64,000 bases of DNA, taken from NCBI RefSeq assembly GCF_029714305.1, contig NZ_CP121647.1, positions 6,654,501 to 6,718,500 on the forward strand, written 5' to 3'. This DNA is from Bradyrhizobium sp. CB3481. Lineage in GTDB: Bacteria > Pseudomonadota > Alphaproteobacteria > Rhizobiales > Xanthobacteraceae. Below the pieces are notes generated by a model, which saw only the letters and a list, made by a program, of their open reading frames with translations, was not told the DNA's origin and did no database searches. Below, one piece after another: positions 23,678 through 31,515 of this stretch (the stretch's first letter is position 1; every line of letters starts with the position of its first letter). A program made the position numbers and the translations under genes.

Positions 23678-23900
23678 TAAGTTGCCGATCGGACGGAGCG
23701 TCGCGGGTGATTTCCTTGAGCGCGCTCTGCGCGACTGCCCTTAATCCGCCCAAGGTGGTGTTGCCCCGCCTGGCGCTGAGCTTCAGCTTCTGGGCGATGT
23801 GGCGGCGATGTTCGTGATCGCCGCCATGGGGAAAGACACTGCAGGTCTCTTCGAGAACGATATCCATGTTTGCAATGGTACGATCATCCAATCTGGTCAT
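23670..23900 (-). CDS. Small conserved hypothetical protein
   Basis: The 76-residue product MTRLDDRTIANMDIVLEETC... continues with a histidine-rich FPHGGDHEHRRHIAQKL and a helical C-terminus. Similar proteins with the same GGDHE block recur in Bradyrhizobium as hypothetical genes. The start at 23900 has GGAGAGG eight bases upstream, whereas the longer frame to 24053 does not look coding. It precedes the DUF3606 gene, which seems to have its own promoter. Confidence 0.7.
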   Translation of the reverse strand: MTRLDDRTIANMDIVLEETCSVFPHGGDHEHRRHIAQKLKLSARRGNTTLGGLRAVAQSALKEITRDAPSDRQLRN

Positions 23901-24053
23901 TGACGCTACCTCTCCGGGCGCATGTGCTGAAACGACATCCTTTGCGAGCGAGGGACCGGCTTCGATGATAGCAAATTCGGGAAAGACTGGCATTAAACTA
24001 GGAACCAGCGGGGGCCCAGGGGCTTGAATCGCGTGAATTGCAGGATAGCGCAC

Positions 24054-24401
24054 ATGCCAGGCACCGGCTGGTCACCGGGGACGGTACCCTACGGGGCGGA
24101 TCAAACCGCCTACCTCGTGGTGGACAGCTTTTCCGTCGGGACGGTCTACCGCGAAACCGAGATCGAAAAGGCCGACCTTGAAACCATCGTCGGCGACCTC
24201 TTGACAGGCCAATACAACAGCCCCGTCCGCGTCGTGGCGTTCAACACGCTCGAACACTGGTCCGAGGACGTCTCTTCCGACATTGCGGCGGAGATCCAGA
24301 TGCGCTGCGATATCGACGGCGTGCCGGTGCCGGAGCACCTGGCCGACTTCATGCAACGCCACGCCCGCCCCACGCGGCAGTTGCCTCTCGGGCTCGTCTA
24401 A
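24054..24401 (+). CDS. Conserved hypothetical protein, 115 residues
   Basis: The protein has a compact alpha/beta look: TAYLVVDSFSVGTVYRETEI, then LETIVGDLLTGQYNSPVRVV and AFNTLEHWSEDVSSDIA with a C-terminal helix. This block order is frequent among Bradyrhizobium and related hypothetical proteins without assigned function. AGGA lies eight bases before the ATG at 24054. It is divergent from the gene at 23670-23900. Confidence 0.75.
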   Translation: MPGTGWSPGTVPYGADQTAYLVVDSFSVGTVYRETEIEKADLETIVGDLLTGQYNSPVRVVAFNTLEHWSEDVSSDIAAEIQMRCDIDGVPVPEHLADFMQRHARPTRQLPLGLV

Positions 24402-24520
24402 AGCGGGCGGCAAATGCCGTCGACGAGATCGGGACGAGTGCAAGACCAGCGAGAACGCGCATGGCGGGCCTGCCCGGTTCGTGATGCCTGAAAAGAAACT
24501 AGCAGCAATCGGCGAACGCG

Positions 24521-24748
24521 TCACGGTGTCTCGCTGCCGGGGCCGTGATTGCCGTTTCGCGTCACCAGATGCATGTGCCGAAACACCCAGCGCATGGCAA
24601 GGTACCACAGATAGCCTCCGATGGCCCCGCAAACGGCGAGCAGGATGATATAGGCGGGATGATACTCGCCGCTCCACCACAGCATGCTTCCAACCCAGAA
24701 GATGGCGAAGAAAACGGCGGCGAGCTTCAGCCGCATTGCCTGGTCCAT
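24521..24748 (-). CDS. Small membrane protein with two transmembrane helices
   Basis: The 75-residue product has hydrophobic helices at about 7-25 (LAAVFFAIFWVGSMLWW) and 30-52 (YIILLAVCGAIGGYLWYLA), then a basic, polar tail. GGAGGG lies directly before the start at 24748, a strong ribosome-binding site, which decides against the longer frame. Function unknown. Confidence 0.75.
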   Translation of the reverse strand: MDQAMRLKLAAVFFAIFWVGSMLWWSGEYHPAYIILLAVCGAIGGYLWYLAMRWVFRHMHLVTRNGNHGPGSETP

Positions 24749-24878
24749 GATATCCCTCCGATGGCCAACGTTCGTCGCCATCATCGGCGCCAGGACCGCG
24801 CCGCACCGTGAGGTGTGTCACGGTTCAGCAGAAGCTATGGCAACGCGGCATGGGTTCTGTTCTCACGCCTCTACAAAC

Positions 24879-25000
24879 CGTCATGCCCGGGCTTGTCCCG
24901 GCATCCACGTCTTGGACTTCGCGCGAAAGAGCGTGGACGGCCGGGCATAGGCGAGCGGAAGCGACGCCGTCCTTCAGACGGCTATGCCCGGCCATGACGG
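24879..25000. repeat. Palindromic intergenic repeat, family F copy 1
   Basis: CGTCATGCCCGGGCTTGTCC on the left pairs with GGCTATGCCCGGCCATGACGG on the right, with an inner CCACGTCTTGGA. Other copies lie at 43956-44045 and 48761-48850. It occupies the gene-free stretch 24749-25126; nothing else is seen there. Confidence 0.85.
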
Positions 25001-25126
25001 GTTGGAAGTTTGAACGTTCGGGGGTTCATGCCGCGCCCATATGCGAACGGCGAAGCTGGCCGCACCCGCCGGCGCGAACCCACCCTCGCCTGTTAGCCTC
25101 TACGCGTCTCGCGGCAATCCGGGGTG

Positions 25127-25771
25127 TCAGCGCGAGAACTGTGATCCGGTGGGAGACGGCAGGCGAGAGTCTATCTTGGCTTGCGGAGGTTTGGGCTGCG
25201 GGACGGAGGCGGCCGGCTGGGCGGGGGCTGTGGCCGTAGCCGTGACGGCCGGAGGTGCAGACGGCATCTTCTGCCTGACATCCTCCCCGGCAGCCCGCAA
25301 TGCCGCAATGTTCTGGGCCATCTGTTCCTGCTTGGCAGCGAGTTGTTCGACGCTGCGCCGCACGGCATCGAGCGTCGATGCCATCGGTGCAAGCTGCCGC
25401 GTCGGGTCGGCGTAGGTCGCAGCCATGGCTGGCGACCTCGTCGTCGGAACGGGTAGCACCCAAGCCAGCGCGGGCGCCTGGGCTATCAGCATCTCCCTTG
25501 CTTCATCGCCGTAGGACTGCCAGCCCAGCGTGGCGCCGACGCCGATGAGAACCGCAATCGAGAACCGGACGAGGCTGCGGAATAGTCGCCGGCCAAGCGA
25601 CGGCCGGCCGCCCGCCGGCCGCCCTTCCCCGAAGCGGTAGGAATAGGCAGCATCCATCGGAGGCTTTGTGCGCCGTCGGCCGACGCGCTGGTCGGACCGG
25701 ACGTCGAGATCGCGCGCAAGCCCGTCGAGCGTTTCTTCGGCCGTCAGTGGCGGGCTTTGCGAGTATAACAT
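25127..25771 (-). CDS. Single-pass membrane protein with coiled-coil and Pro/Ala-rich tail
   Basis: The 214-residue protein has a polar N-terminal region, one membrane helix at about 70-86 (FSIAVLIGVGATLGW), then a probable coiled coil (LDAVRRSVEQLAAKQEQMAQ) and an Ala/Pro-rich end. This layout is common for Bradyrhizobium hypothetical envelope proteins. GGAGGTATCC precedes the ATG at 25771, so the frame's earlier ATG is not used. No function can be assigned. Confidence 0.72.
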   Translation of the reverse strand: MLYSQSPPLTAEETLDGLARDLDVRSDQRVGRRRTKPPMDAAYSYRFGEGRPAGGRPSLGRRLFRSLVRFSIAVLIGVGATLGWQSYGDEAREMLIAQAPALAWVLPVPTTRSPAMAATYADPTRQLAPMASTLDAVRRSVEQLAAKQEQMAQNIAALRAAGEDVRQKMPSAPPAVTATATAPAQPAASVPQPKPPQAKIDSRLPSPTGSQFSR

Positions 25772-25918
25772 GGATACCTCCACCGACGATTCTTCCGAAT
25801 TCTCAAGGGAAGAGGCGATTCTGGTTTGACGGAAGGGAGGCAGGGGCGCAGCAGCCCTAGGGCGTTTGTGAGGTCGTCGCGCGATAGCAGACGACCGACA
25901 GATCGGCTGCGAGTCCCC

Positions 25919-26185
25919 CTAGCCGAACCGCGCCCGCGAGCGCTCCCTCGCCTTTTCGGCCTCGACCTCGCGGTCGCGCGGCGGCGCGTTGGTCTGCAGC
26001 GAGGCGAGCAGGCGCCGCGCGCTGTCGGCGACTTCGGAAACCGCGCGGTTGAACGCCTCGGCATTGGCCTGCGACGGTGAGTTGAAGCCGGAGAGTTTTC
26101 GCACGAACTGCAACGCGGATGCATGGATTTCGGCGTGCGTCGCCGGGGGATCGAAATTGAACAGGGTCTTGATGTTGCGGCACAT
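25919..26185 (-). CDS. DUF2277 family protein
   Basis: The 88-residue product starts MCRNIKTLFNFDPPATHAEI and continues with ALQFVRKLSGFNSPSQANAE and FNRAVSEVADSARRLLASL, the DUF2277 pattern over the full length. The family is small, helical and uncharacterised. AAGGAGAGAG precedes the start. The long upstream frame to 26632 is a mirror of the genes on the other strand and is rejected. Confidence 0.9.
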   Translation of the reverse strand: MCRNIKTLFNFDPPATHAEIHASALQFVRKLSGFNSPSQANAEAFNRAVSEVADSARRLLASLQTNAPPRDREVEAEKARERSRARFG

Positions 26186-26313
26186 GGCTCTCTCCTTCAC
26201 GGCTCGTCGTTCAAGGACGAACGGCCGGTGCAAAATCCGACGGCGTAGCCTATTTTGACACGGATCATGCGGCACGTTCATCCTGTCGGCACCTGCACCA
26301 CAGCGAGTTCCCG

Positions 26314-26553
26314 ATGACCCATGTGACCTACAAGATCGTCGAACATGACGGCGGCTGGGCCTACACCGTCGACGGCGCGTTCTCCGAGCCGTTCCCGGAC
26401 CGCGCCGCTGCCCTCGCCGCGGCCCGGCGCGCGGCGGCCGAACAGCGGGTGCCGGGCCGCACCGAGGTGATCGAATATGAGACCGCCGACGGCCGCTGGC
26501 ACGCTGAGACCGCTGCCGGCAACGACCGGCCGGAAACCGAGGTGGAGGGATAG
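26314..26553 (+). CDS. DUF2188-like small protein
   Basis: The 79-residue product has VTYKIVEHDGGWAYTVDG followed by a helix of DRAAALAAARRAAAEQ and a strand TEVIEYETADGRW. This resembles the DUF2188 strand-strand-helix-strand layout. Function unknown. Only a weak GAG lies before the ATG. It is followed 73 bases later by the exported hydrolase gene on the same strand. Confidence 0.7.
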   Translation: MTHVTYKIVEHDGGWAYTVDGAFSEPFPDRAAALAAARRAAAEQRVPGRTEVIEYETADGRWHAETAAGNDRPETEVEG

Positions 26554-26626
26554 GCGGCGCGCGGCGGTGTGATAAGGTTCCCGGCAAGCGGCGCACAAGA
26601 CGGCCGCAAGCTCTGGGGAGACCATC

Positions 26627-27688
26627 ATGCACCTGTCGCGCGCAGTTTTGTCAGCGGCCTTCGCCCTGACCTCCTTCACCGCCCTCGCCGCCGATTTTCC
26701 GGCGCCGAAACAGGGCGACTGGATCGCGAGGGATTTCAAATTCCACACCGGCGAGACGATGGGAGAACTGCGGCTGCATTACACCACGATCGGCGAGCCC
26801 AGCGGGCAGCCGGTGCTGGTGCTGCACGGCTCGGGCGGCTCGGCGGCCAGCATGCTGACAGCAACGTTCGGCGGCGAATTGTTCGGCGCCGGCCAGCCGC
26901 TCGATGCAGCAAAATATTACATCATCATCCCCGACGGCATCGGCCACGGCAAATCGTCAAAGCCCTCCGACGGCATGAAGACCGCGTTTCCGAAATACAA
27001 TTACGAGGACATGGTCGACGCGCAATATCGCCTCCTCACCGAAGGGCTCGGCATCAAGCATGTCAGGCTCGTGATCGGCAATTCGATGGGCGGCATGCAC
27101 ACCTGGATCTGGGGTGGCAGGTACCCGCAATTCATGGACGCGCTGGTGCCGATGGCTTCGCAGCCGACCGAAATGGCGGCGCGCAACTGGATGCTGCGGC
27201 GGATGATGCTGGAGACCATCAAGAACGATCCCGACTATAATGGCGGCAGTTACACCAGCCAGCCGCGCATGATGAAATACGCCATCAGCGCCTATGGCAT
27301 TGCAACCGGCGGCGGCACGCTGGCCTATCAGGCACTGGCGCCGACGGCGGCGAAGGCCGACAAGATGGTCGACGACCGGCTGGCGACCGCGGTCACCGCT
27401 GACGCCAACGACTTCATCTACCAATGGGAAGCCTCGCACGATTACAATCCGGCGCCCTCGCTGGAGAAGATCGAGGCGACGCTGCTCCTCATCAACGCCG
27501 CCGACGACGAGCGCAATCCGCCGGAGACCGGCGTCACCGATGCCGCAATGAAGCGCGTCAAGAACGGCCGCCTGTTCCTGATCCCGGCCTCAAGCGAGAC
27601 GCGCGGCCATCTCACGACCGGCAATGCAAAATTCTACAAGAAGCAGCTGGAAGAGCTGCTGCAGAGCGCGCCGCAGCGGGCGATGTAG
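26627..27688 (+). CDS. Exported alpha/beta hydrolase, homoserine O-acetyltransferase-like
   Basis: The 353-residue protein has a signal peptide (about 1-21, ending ALAA), unlike cytoplasmic MetX. The alpha/beta hydrolase core shows LVLHGSGGSAASM for the oxyanion region, the nucleophile elbow GNSMGGMHTW with Ser near 150, an acid in NAADDERNPP near 295, and a His in RGHLTTGN near 327. The MetX-like overall length and spacing suggest kinship to acyltransferases, but export makes methionine synthesis unlikely; hydrolysis of an ester or lactone is more plausible. It is 18 bases before the YjbR-like gene. Confidence 0.85.
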   Translation: MHLSRAVLSAAFALTSFTALAADFPAPKQGDWIARDFKFHTGETMGELRLHYTTIGEPSGQPVLVLHGSGGSAASMLTATFGGELFGAGQPLDAAKYYIIIPDGIGHGKSSKPSDGMKTAFPKYNYEDMVDAQYRLLTEGLGIKHVRLVIGNSMGGMHTWIWGGRYPQFMDALVPMASQPTEMAARNWMLRRMMLETIKNDPDYNGGSYTSQPRMMKYAISAYGIATGGGTLAYQALAPTAAKADKMVDDRLATAVTADANDFIYQWEASHDYNPAPSLEKIEATLLLINAADDERNPPETGVTDAAMKRVKNGRLFLIPASSETRGHLTTGNAKFYKKQLEELLQSAPQRAM

Positions 27689-27706
27689 ACGGTAACAGGG
27701 CGAGCG

Positions 27707-28060
27707 ATGTCGGCCAGCCGTTTTCGCCGGATAGCCCTGACGCTTTCCGATGCGGTGGAAAGCGCGCATCATGGCAAGGCCGATTTCCGCGTCGGCAAAC
27801 GCATCTTCGCGACGCTGGGCCATCCCGACGAAAGCTGGGGCACGCTGAAGCTGACGATCGAACAGCAATCGATGCTGGTCGACGCCGAGCCGGACATCTT
27901 CCGCCCGGTGCCGGGCGGCTGGGGCAAGCAGGGCTACACCAATGTTGTTCTCGCCAAGGCCGACGCGGCGACGCTGAAAAGCGCGCTTGTTATGGCGTGG
28001 AAGAATGTCGCGCCGAAATCGCGCGCGAAAGCGAGCGCGCGCGGCAAGAAGAAGGCTTGA
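27707..28060 (+). CDS. MmcQ/YjbR family protein
   Basis: The 117-residue product has the YjbR fold signature: FRRIALTLSDAVESAHHGKADFRVG in pieces, an ATLGHPDE strand, KLTIEQQ and a terminal helical segment WGKQGYTNVVLAKAD. The basic C-terminal tail (SARGKKKA) fits nucleic-acid contact. The family is annotated as DNA-binding without proven target. It closely follows the hydrolase gene on the same strand and may be co-transcribed. Confidence 0.85.
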   Translation: MSASRFRRIALTLSDAVESAHHGKADFRVGKRIFATLGHPDESWGTLKLTIEQQSMLVDAEPDIFRPVPGGWGKQGYTNVVLAKADAATLKSALVMAWKNVAPKSRAKASARGKKKA

Positions 28061-28163
28061 TTTCGCACCGCATCAAACCGGCGTCACTGATATCGCTCAT
28101 TATTTGAGCGTGCATCCGCGCACAGTCTCCGCTTGAATTGTCTTCAACGAGTCGAGGATCGAG

Positions 28164-28556
28164 ATGTCCGCGACCACAAGACAAACCAAAGCGGAGGATT
28201 GGATGCGGAGGCTCGCGCCATTCGCCTTGCTCGCCTGGCTTTTGCCAGGAGGCAGCACCGCGCTCGCCGTCGACAGGGGACAGTTCGACCACGTGCCGCC
28301 GGATATCCGCGCCTGGTTTAAAAGCGTGATCGCGCCGAACGGCGTGCCCTGCTGCGATATTTCGGACGGCCACCGCACCGCCTACGACGTTCGCGGCGGC
28401 GCCTACTGGGTGCCGATCGAGGGCCAGTGGATGCAAGTGCCCGAGCGCGCGGTCATCCGCGACCAGGGCAATCCGATCGGCGAAGCCGTGGTGTGGTACG
28501 TGCATCACCGCGGCAGCATCATCATTAGCTGCTTCGTCCCGGCGGATGCGGTTTGA
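28164..28556 (+). CDS. Exported conserved hypothetical protein with CC motif
   Basis: The 130-residue product has a signal-like N-terminus (about 14-36, LAPFALLAWLLPGGSTALA). The mature domain carries GVPCCDISDGHR, YWVPIEGQWMQVPE and a terminal HHRGSIIISCFVPAD, so three cysteines are present. This block pattern is seen in many rhizobial hypothetical proteins. GAGGATCGAG leads into the start. A family G repeat follows directly. Confidence 0.75.
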   Translation: MSATTRQTKAEDWMRRLAPFALLAWLLPGGSTALAVDRGQFDHVPPDIRAWFKSVIAPNGVPCCDISDGHRTAYDVRGGAYWVPIEGQWMQVPERAVIRDQGNPIGEAVVWYVHHRGSIIISCFVPADAV

Positions 28557-28567
28557 CTATAGAACCC

Positions 28568-28652
28568 CGTCATTGCGAGCGAAGCGAAGCAATCCATCCC
28601 TCCACTCGGGGACAGATGGATTGCTTCGTCGCTTCGCTCCTCGCAATGACGG
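28568..28652. repeat. Palindromic intergenic repeat, family G copy 1
   Basis: CGTCATTGCGAGCGAAGCGA and AGCAATCCAT on the left pair with ATGGATTGCT and TCGCTCCTCGCAATGACGG on the right. Another copy is at 57561-57640 and a fragment at 10203-10223. Confidence 0.9.
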
Positions 28653-28730
28653 AGCTAGAAGCCTTCCAGCCAGGGATGACGCAAAACGTGCGGAATGGTA
28701 GTCTTGGAACGATATCGAAAGGAGCCGCCC

Positions 28731-29333
28731 TTGTCCGATCTTGCCCCCGACGACCTCGCCAAGATCTATCCTGCCCCCTCGCCACGCGTGATCGCCAAGG
28801 CGCGGCCGGAGATCGACGCGCATGCGAAGAAGTTCATCGGCATGTCGCCGTTCTGCGTGCTGGCCACCTCGGGCTCGGACGGCAGCGTCGATGCATCGCC
28901 GCGCGGCGGCAATCCCGGCTTTATCCATGTCGGCGGACCGAACTTGCTGCTGATGCCGGACCGTTCCGGCAACAACCGCATCGACAGTTTTCGCAACGTC
29001 GTCGAAGGCTCCGGCTTCGTGCAGCTGATCTTCTTTGTGCCCGGGATCGACGAGACGCTTCGCGTCGGCGGCAAGGGCGCCGTCACGACGGAGCCGGAGC
29101 TGATGGCCTCGATGGTCGAGTTCGGCAAGCCGCCGCGCGCGGTGCTGCGCATCGACGTGCGCGAAGCCTACTTCCATTGCGGCAAGGCGCTGATGCGCTC
29201 GAAACTGTGGACGGCTGCGCAGGTCGAACGCTCGGTGATGCCGAGCATCGGCGAAGTGATCCACGACCAAACCGGCCTCGGCGAACGCGAGAGCCAGGAA
29301 GTGATCTACGAGCGGTACAAGACGCAGTTGTAG
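28731..29333 (+). CDS. PPOX-type FMN-dependent flavoprotein (MSMEG_1061-like)
   Basis: The 200-residue protein matches pyridoxamine-phosphate-oxidase-fold flavoproteins: FCVLATSGSDGSVDASPRGG, then LLLMPDRSGNNRIDSFRNVV and the late segment AYFHCGKALMRSKLW. It probably binds FMN or F420-like flavin and reduces a small molecule. The start is a TTG at 28731 with AAAGGAG six bases upstream, a better fit than the ATG at 28695 that lacks a site. It converges on bfr. Confidence 0.85.
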   Translation: MSDLAPDDLAKIYPAPSPRVIAKARPEIDAHAKKFIGMSPFCVLATSGSDGSVDASPRGGNPGFIHVGGPNLLLMPDRSGNNRIDSFRNVVEGSGFVQLIFFVPGIDETLRVGGKGAVTTEPELMASMVEFGKPPRAVLRIDVREAYFHCGKALMRSKLWTAAQVERSVMPSIGEVIHDQTGLGERESQEVIYERYKTQL

Positions 29334-29383
29334 GGGAATTGATTCGACGAGGTTTGGATCACCTCCCCTGGAGGGTAGGAAGC

Positions 29384-29869
29384 TCAGTCCCCGCTCTCCA
29401 GGCCACCAACGTGCTTCTGGGTGTAGAGCTCAAGGCCGATGCGGCCGATCAGGTCGAGCTGGGTTTCGAGGAAGTCGATGTGATGTTCCTCGTCCTTCAT
29501 CAGGCTCTCGAACAGGTCGCGCGAGACGTAATCCTTGACGCTGTGGCAATAGGTTGCGGCTTCCTGGTACAGCGTGCGCGCGCCGATTTCGGCGGCGAGA
29601 TCGGCTTCGATAATTTCCTTGACGTTCTGGCCAATGCGGAGCGGATCGAGCACCTGCATGTTCGGGAAGCCGTCGAGGAACAGGATGCGGTCGGTGAACT
29701 TGTCGGCGTGCTCCATCTCTTCGATGGATTCCTTGCGCCAGACCTTGGCCATGTCGAGCAGGCCCCAATTGTTCAGGAGCCGGTAATGCAGCCAATATTG
29801 GTTGATGGCGGTAAGCTCGCTACGCAGGCCCTTGTTGAGATAATCGATGACTTTGGGATCGCCCTGCAT
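29384..29869 (-). CDS. bfr: Bacterioferritin
   Basis: The 160-residue protein stores iron in a 24-mer haem-containing shell. Ferroxidase ligands are all present at canonical positions: Glu18, Glu51, His54, Glu94, Glu127 and His130, and Met52 is the haem ligand. The start at 29869 (MQGDPKVI) has GGAGTGG just upstream and matches the family start. A perfect Irr-type box lies 43 bases upstream, so repression under iron limitation is expected. It follows the bfd gene on the same strand. Confidence 0.97.
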   Translation of the reverse strand: MQGDPKVIDYLNKGLRSELTAINQYWLHYRLLNNWGLLDMAKVWRKESIEEMEHADKFTDRILFLDGFPNMQVLDPLRIGQNVKEIIEADLAAEIGARTLYQEAATYCHSVKDYVSRDLFESLMKDEEHHIDFLETQLDLIGRIGLELYTQKHVGGLESGD

Positions 29870-29911
29870 GGTCCACTCCAATTTCCCGGGCCAAACGCGG
29901 CCCGCACCTGT

Positions 29912-29930
29912 ATTTAGAACGCTTCTAAAT
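29912..29930. promoter_or_regulatory. Iron control element (Irr box) upstream of bfr
   Basis: ATTTAGAA-CGC-TTCTAAAT is a perfect 19-base palindrome and matches the ICE consensus (TTTAGAA-N3-TTCTAAA) that Irr binds in Bradyrhizobium. It lies between bfd and bfr, so bfr has its own iron-controlled promoter. Confidence 0.88.
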
Positions 29931-30007
29931 CAGTTTGGAGCGAAGGGCAACCGTTCCACGAAAAAAGCCGTGGGAATGCCTGAGATCAGTGGATTTCGAA
30001 GCGGATT

Positions 30008-30280
30008 TCAGCAGGCCGCGAGCGCAAAGGCCGGAGCAGCTTCCTCGGCTGGCTCATCGTTCGCCGCATGGCTGTGCGGACAGCCGGCGCAGCACTCCTT
30101 GGCGCAGGCGCCGAGCGCTTCGTCGATGATGGTCTTGAGCGTGCGGGCGCAGCGGCCGCACTCGGCGCTGCAGCCGAGGCACCCGTAAATCTGCTTTGGA
30201 TTTCGCGGCAGGTCCGAAGCTGCACTCACGGCATTACGGACATCATGGTCGCTTAGGACGTTGCAGGAACAGACGATCAT
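30008..30280 (-). CDS. bfd: Bacterioferritin-associated ferredoxin, cysteine-rich variant
   Basis: The 90-residue protein donates electrons to bacterioferritin to release stored iron. The 2Fe-2S ligands expected from the family are Cys4 and Cys6 (VCSC) and Cys41 and Cys44 (CGRC). It also has an extra CLGC pair at 34-37 and a C-terminal CAKECCAGCPHSH cluster not found in the compact enterobacterial form, which may bind another metal. It lies upstream of bfr on the same strand. Confidence 0.92.
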   Translation of the reverse strand: MIVCSCNVLSDHDVRNAVSAASDLPRNPKQIYGCLGCSAECGRCARTLKTIIDEALGACAKECCAGCPHSHAANDEPAEEAAPAFALAAC

Positions 30281-30357
30281 GAAACGAAAAGAACCCTTGG
30301 TGATGCGCCCTCATCGATATGGAAGACTGCCGTGAGATGCAAAAGGAAAAGCCGCAT

Positions 30358-30374
30358 TTTCAAGCAATTCCAAA
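30358..30374. promoter_or_regulatory. Degenerate Irr-box-like site upstream of bfd
   Basis: Read on the minus strand the site is TTTGGAA-TTG-CTTGAAA: one half-site nearly matches TTTAGAA and the other is poor. The flank ATCAGTTTGGA also occurs beside the bfr box at 29929-29939 in opposite orientation. A weak call. Confidence 0.3.
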
Positions 30375-30462
30375 CTGATGGTGGGGAAATACTGGAATGA
30401 ATCTAAACAGCGGTGTTGCGGTAAATCAAACTAGCGCCGATTTGCCGGCGATTTCTCCAGCG

Positions 30463-30768
30463 TCAATCGCTGCCACCGCCGTCTCCGCCGCTGTCGCCGC
30501 CGGAACTGTCGCTGGAGCAGGTGGAGCTCTCCGCAGAAGAACTGTTGCTGGCACAGCTCGGGCCGTCCGCGGAAGAGCTGTTGCTGCCGAACCAGGAAAG
30601 CAGATTCAGGCTCTCGCCGCTGGAGCTGACGACCGGAACGATGCTCAAATCATCACTGCCTGGGCTGTCGCGCCAAGCTTTGTGATTTCTCCCCCACTTC
30701 ACCACCAGATAGTAGATCAGCGATGTCCCGCCGACCGCCACCACGAAAGCCGCCACTACGCTCGTCAT
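30463..30768 (-). CDS. Small membrane protein with Ser/Gly/Asp-rich tail
   Basis: The 101-residue product has one N-terminal membrane helix (about 3-23, VVAAFVVAVGGTSLIYYLVV), a short basic stretch, and from about residue 48 a tail made nearly only of Ser, Gly, Asp and Asn with two cysteines, ending GGDSGGDGGGSD. CAGGAG precedes the ATG at 30768. The same design, anchor plus Ser/Gly/Asp/Cys tail, is seen in the protein at 1104-1808. The tail looks extended and extracytoplasmic or cytoplasmic depending on topology; function unknown. Confidence 0.65.
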   Translation of the reverse strand: MTSVVAAFVVAVGGTSLIYYLVVKWGRNHKAWRDSPGSDDLSIVPVVSSSGESLNLLSWFGSNSSSADGPSCASNSSSAESSTCSSDSSGGDSGGDGGGSD

Positions 30769-30941
30769 CGCGTCTCCTGAAACGGGTTGGGCGGGACCTT
30801 GGTATCTATACACCGCCGCCAGCCGAGGTCTGCCGGTCCGTCGCCCTTGGGGGAACGGCCGTTCATTGATCATTCAAGTGAAATGTGGAACTTGTACCGT
30901 GACGGAGTTAACACCCCGTCGTCCGGAGAAAGGTTAAGGCC

Positions 30942-31262
30942 ATGAAGAAGACATTGATGGCGCTTGGCGCTGCTGCCGTTTTGACCCTGTCGGCTGTGGC
31001 TGTTCCCGCGCCCGCCCAGGCGCAGCGCGGTGTCGCCGCAGGCGTCGCTGCCGGATTGATCGGCGGCGCCATCGTCGGCGGCGCGATTGCGTCCCAGAAC
31101 GGCTATTATTACGGTCACCCTGGCTACTACGCACCTGGCTATTACGGCGGCGGTCCGGCCTATGTCGTCGATCCCGGCTATGGCGAATCCTGCATCTGGC
31201 AGCGGCAGCGGTTCTGGGACGGCTACGGCTGGCGCGTGCGTAACGTCAGGGTTTGCGACTAG
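30942..31262 (+). CDS. Exported glycine-zipper protein, first of a tandem pair
   Basis: The 106-residue product has a signal peptide (about 1-27, ending AQA), a glycine-zipper block (QRGVAAGVAAGLIGG then AIVGGAIAS), a Tyr/Gly-rich middle (GYYYGHPGYYAPGYYGGG) and a C-terminal domain with two cysteines (ESCIWQRQRFWDGYGW ... VCD). Glycine-zipper segments typically insert in membranes or oligomerise. The paralogue at 31516-31788 shares signal, zipper and C-terminal block but lacks most of the Tyr/Gly insert. Confidence 0.78.
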   Translation: MKKTLMALGAAAVLTLSAVAVPAPAQAQRGVAAGVAAGLIGGAIVGGAIASQNGYYYGHPGYYAPGYYGGGPAYVVDPGYGESCIWQRQRFWDGYGWRVRNVRVCD

Positions 31263-31287
31263 CAGACGTCGCTGGAAGCAATTTATC

Positions 31288-31357
31288 CAGCATTCATCTT
31301 CATTAAATTTGCCGTTCAACATCCCGGAAAAGCACTGCTTTTCCGGGATGAATGCTG
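31288..31357 (+). terminator. Nested hairpins in the spacer between the glycine-zipper genes
   Basis: A perfect 13-base stem (31321-31333 with 31337-31349, three-base loop) lies inside an outer 11-base pairing of CAGCATTCATC (31288-31298) with GATGAATGCTG (31347-31357). The two share bases 31347-31349, so they compete at the base. TTTT follows at 31358. It probably ends the first transcript. Confidence 0.6.
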
Positions 31358-31515
31358 TTTTGGCCCGAAAAAACCGTTTTCTTCGATCACAGTTTTGGGA
31401 CGTTTACTTTCGATTGACCCATGTACGCTTTTTTAGCGAAACGGCAGTTCGAAACAGCGTGTGAGTCACCCCTAAACCCGGCGCCTGAAGGCGCCACTCC
31501 AGGAGAGCCCAGGAC

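Noticed and set aside
24072..24821. Minus-strand ORF of 249 codons
   Set aside because: Overlaps the better supported genes at 24054-24401 (plus) and 24521-24748 (minus, strong ribosome-binding site).
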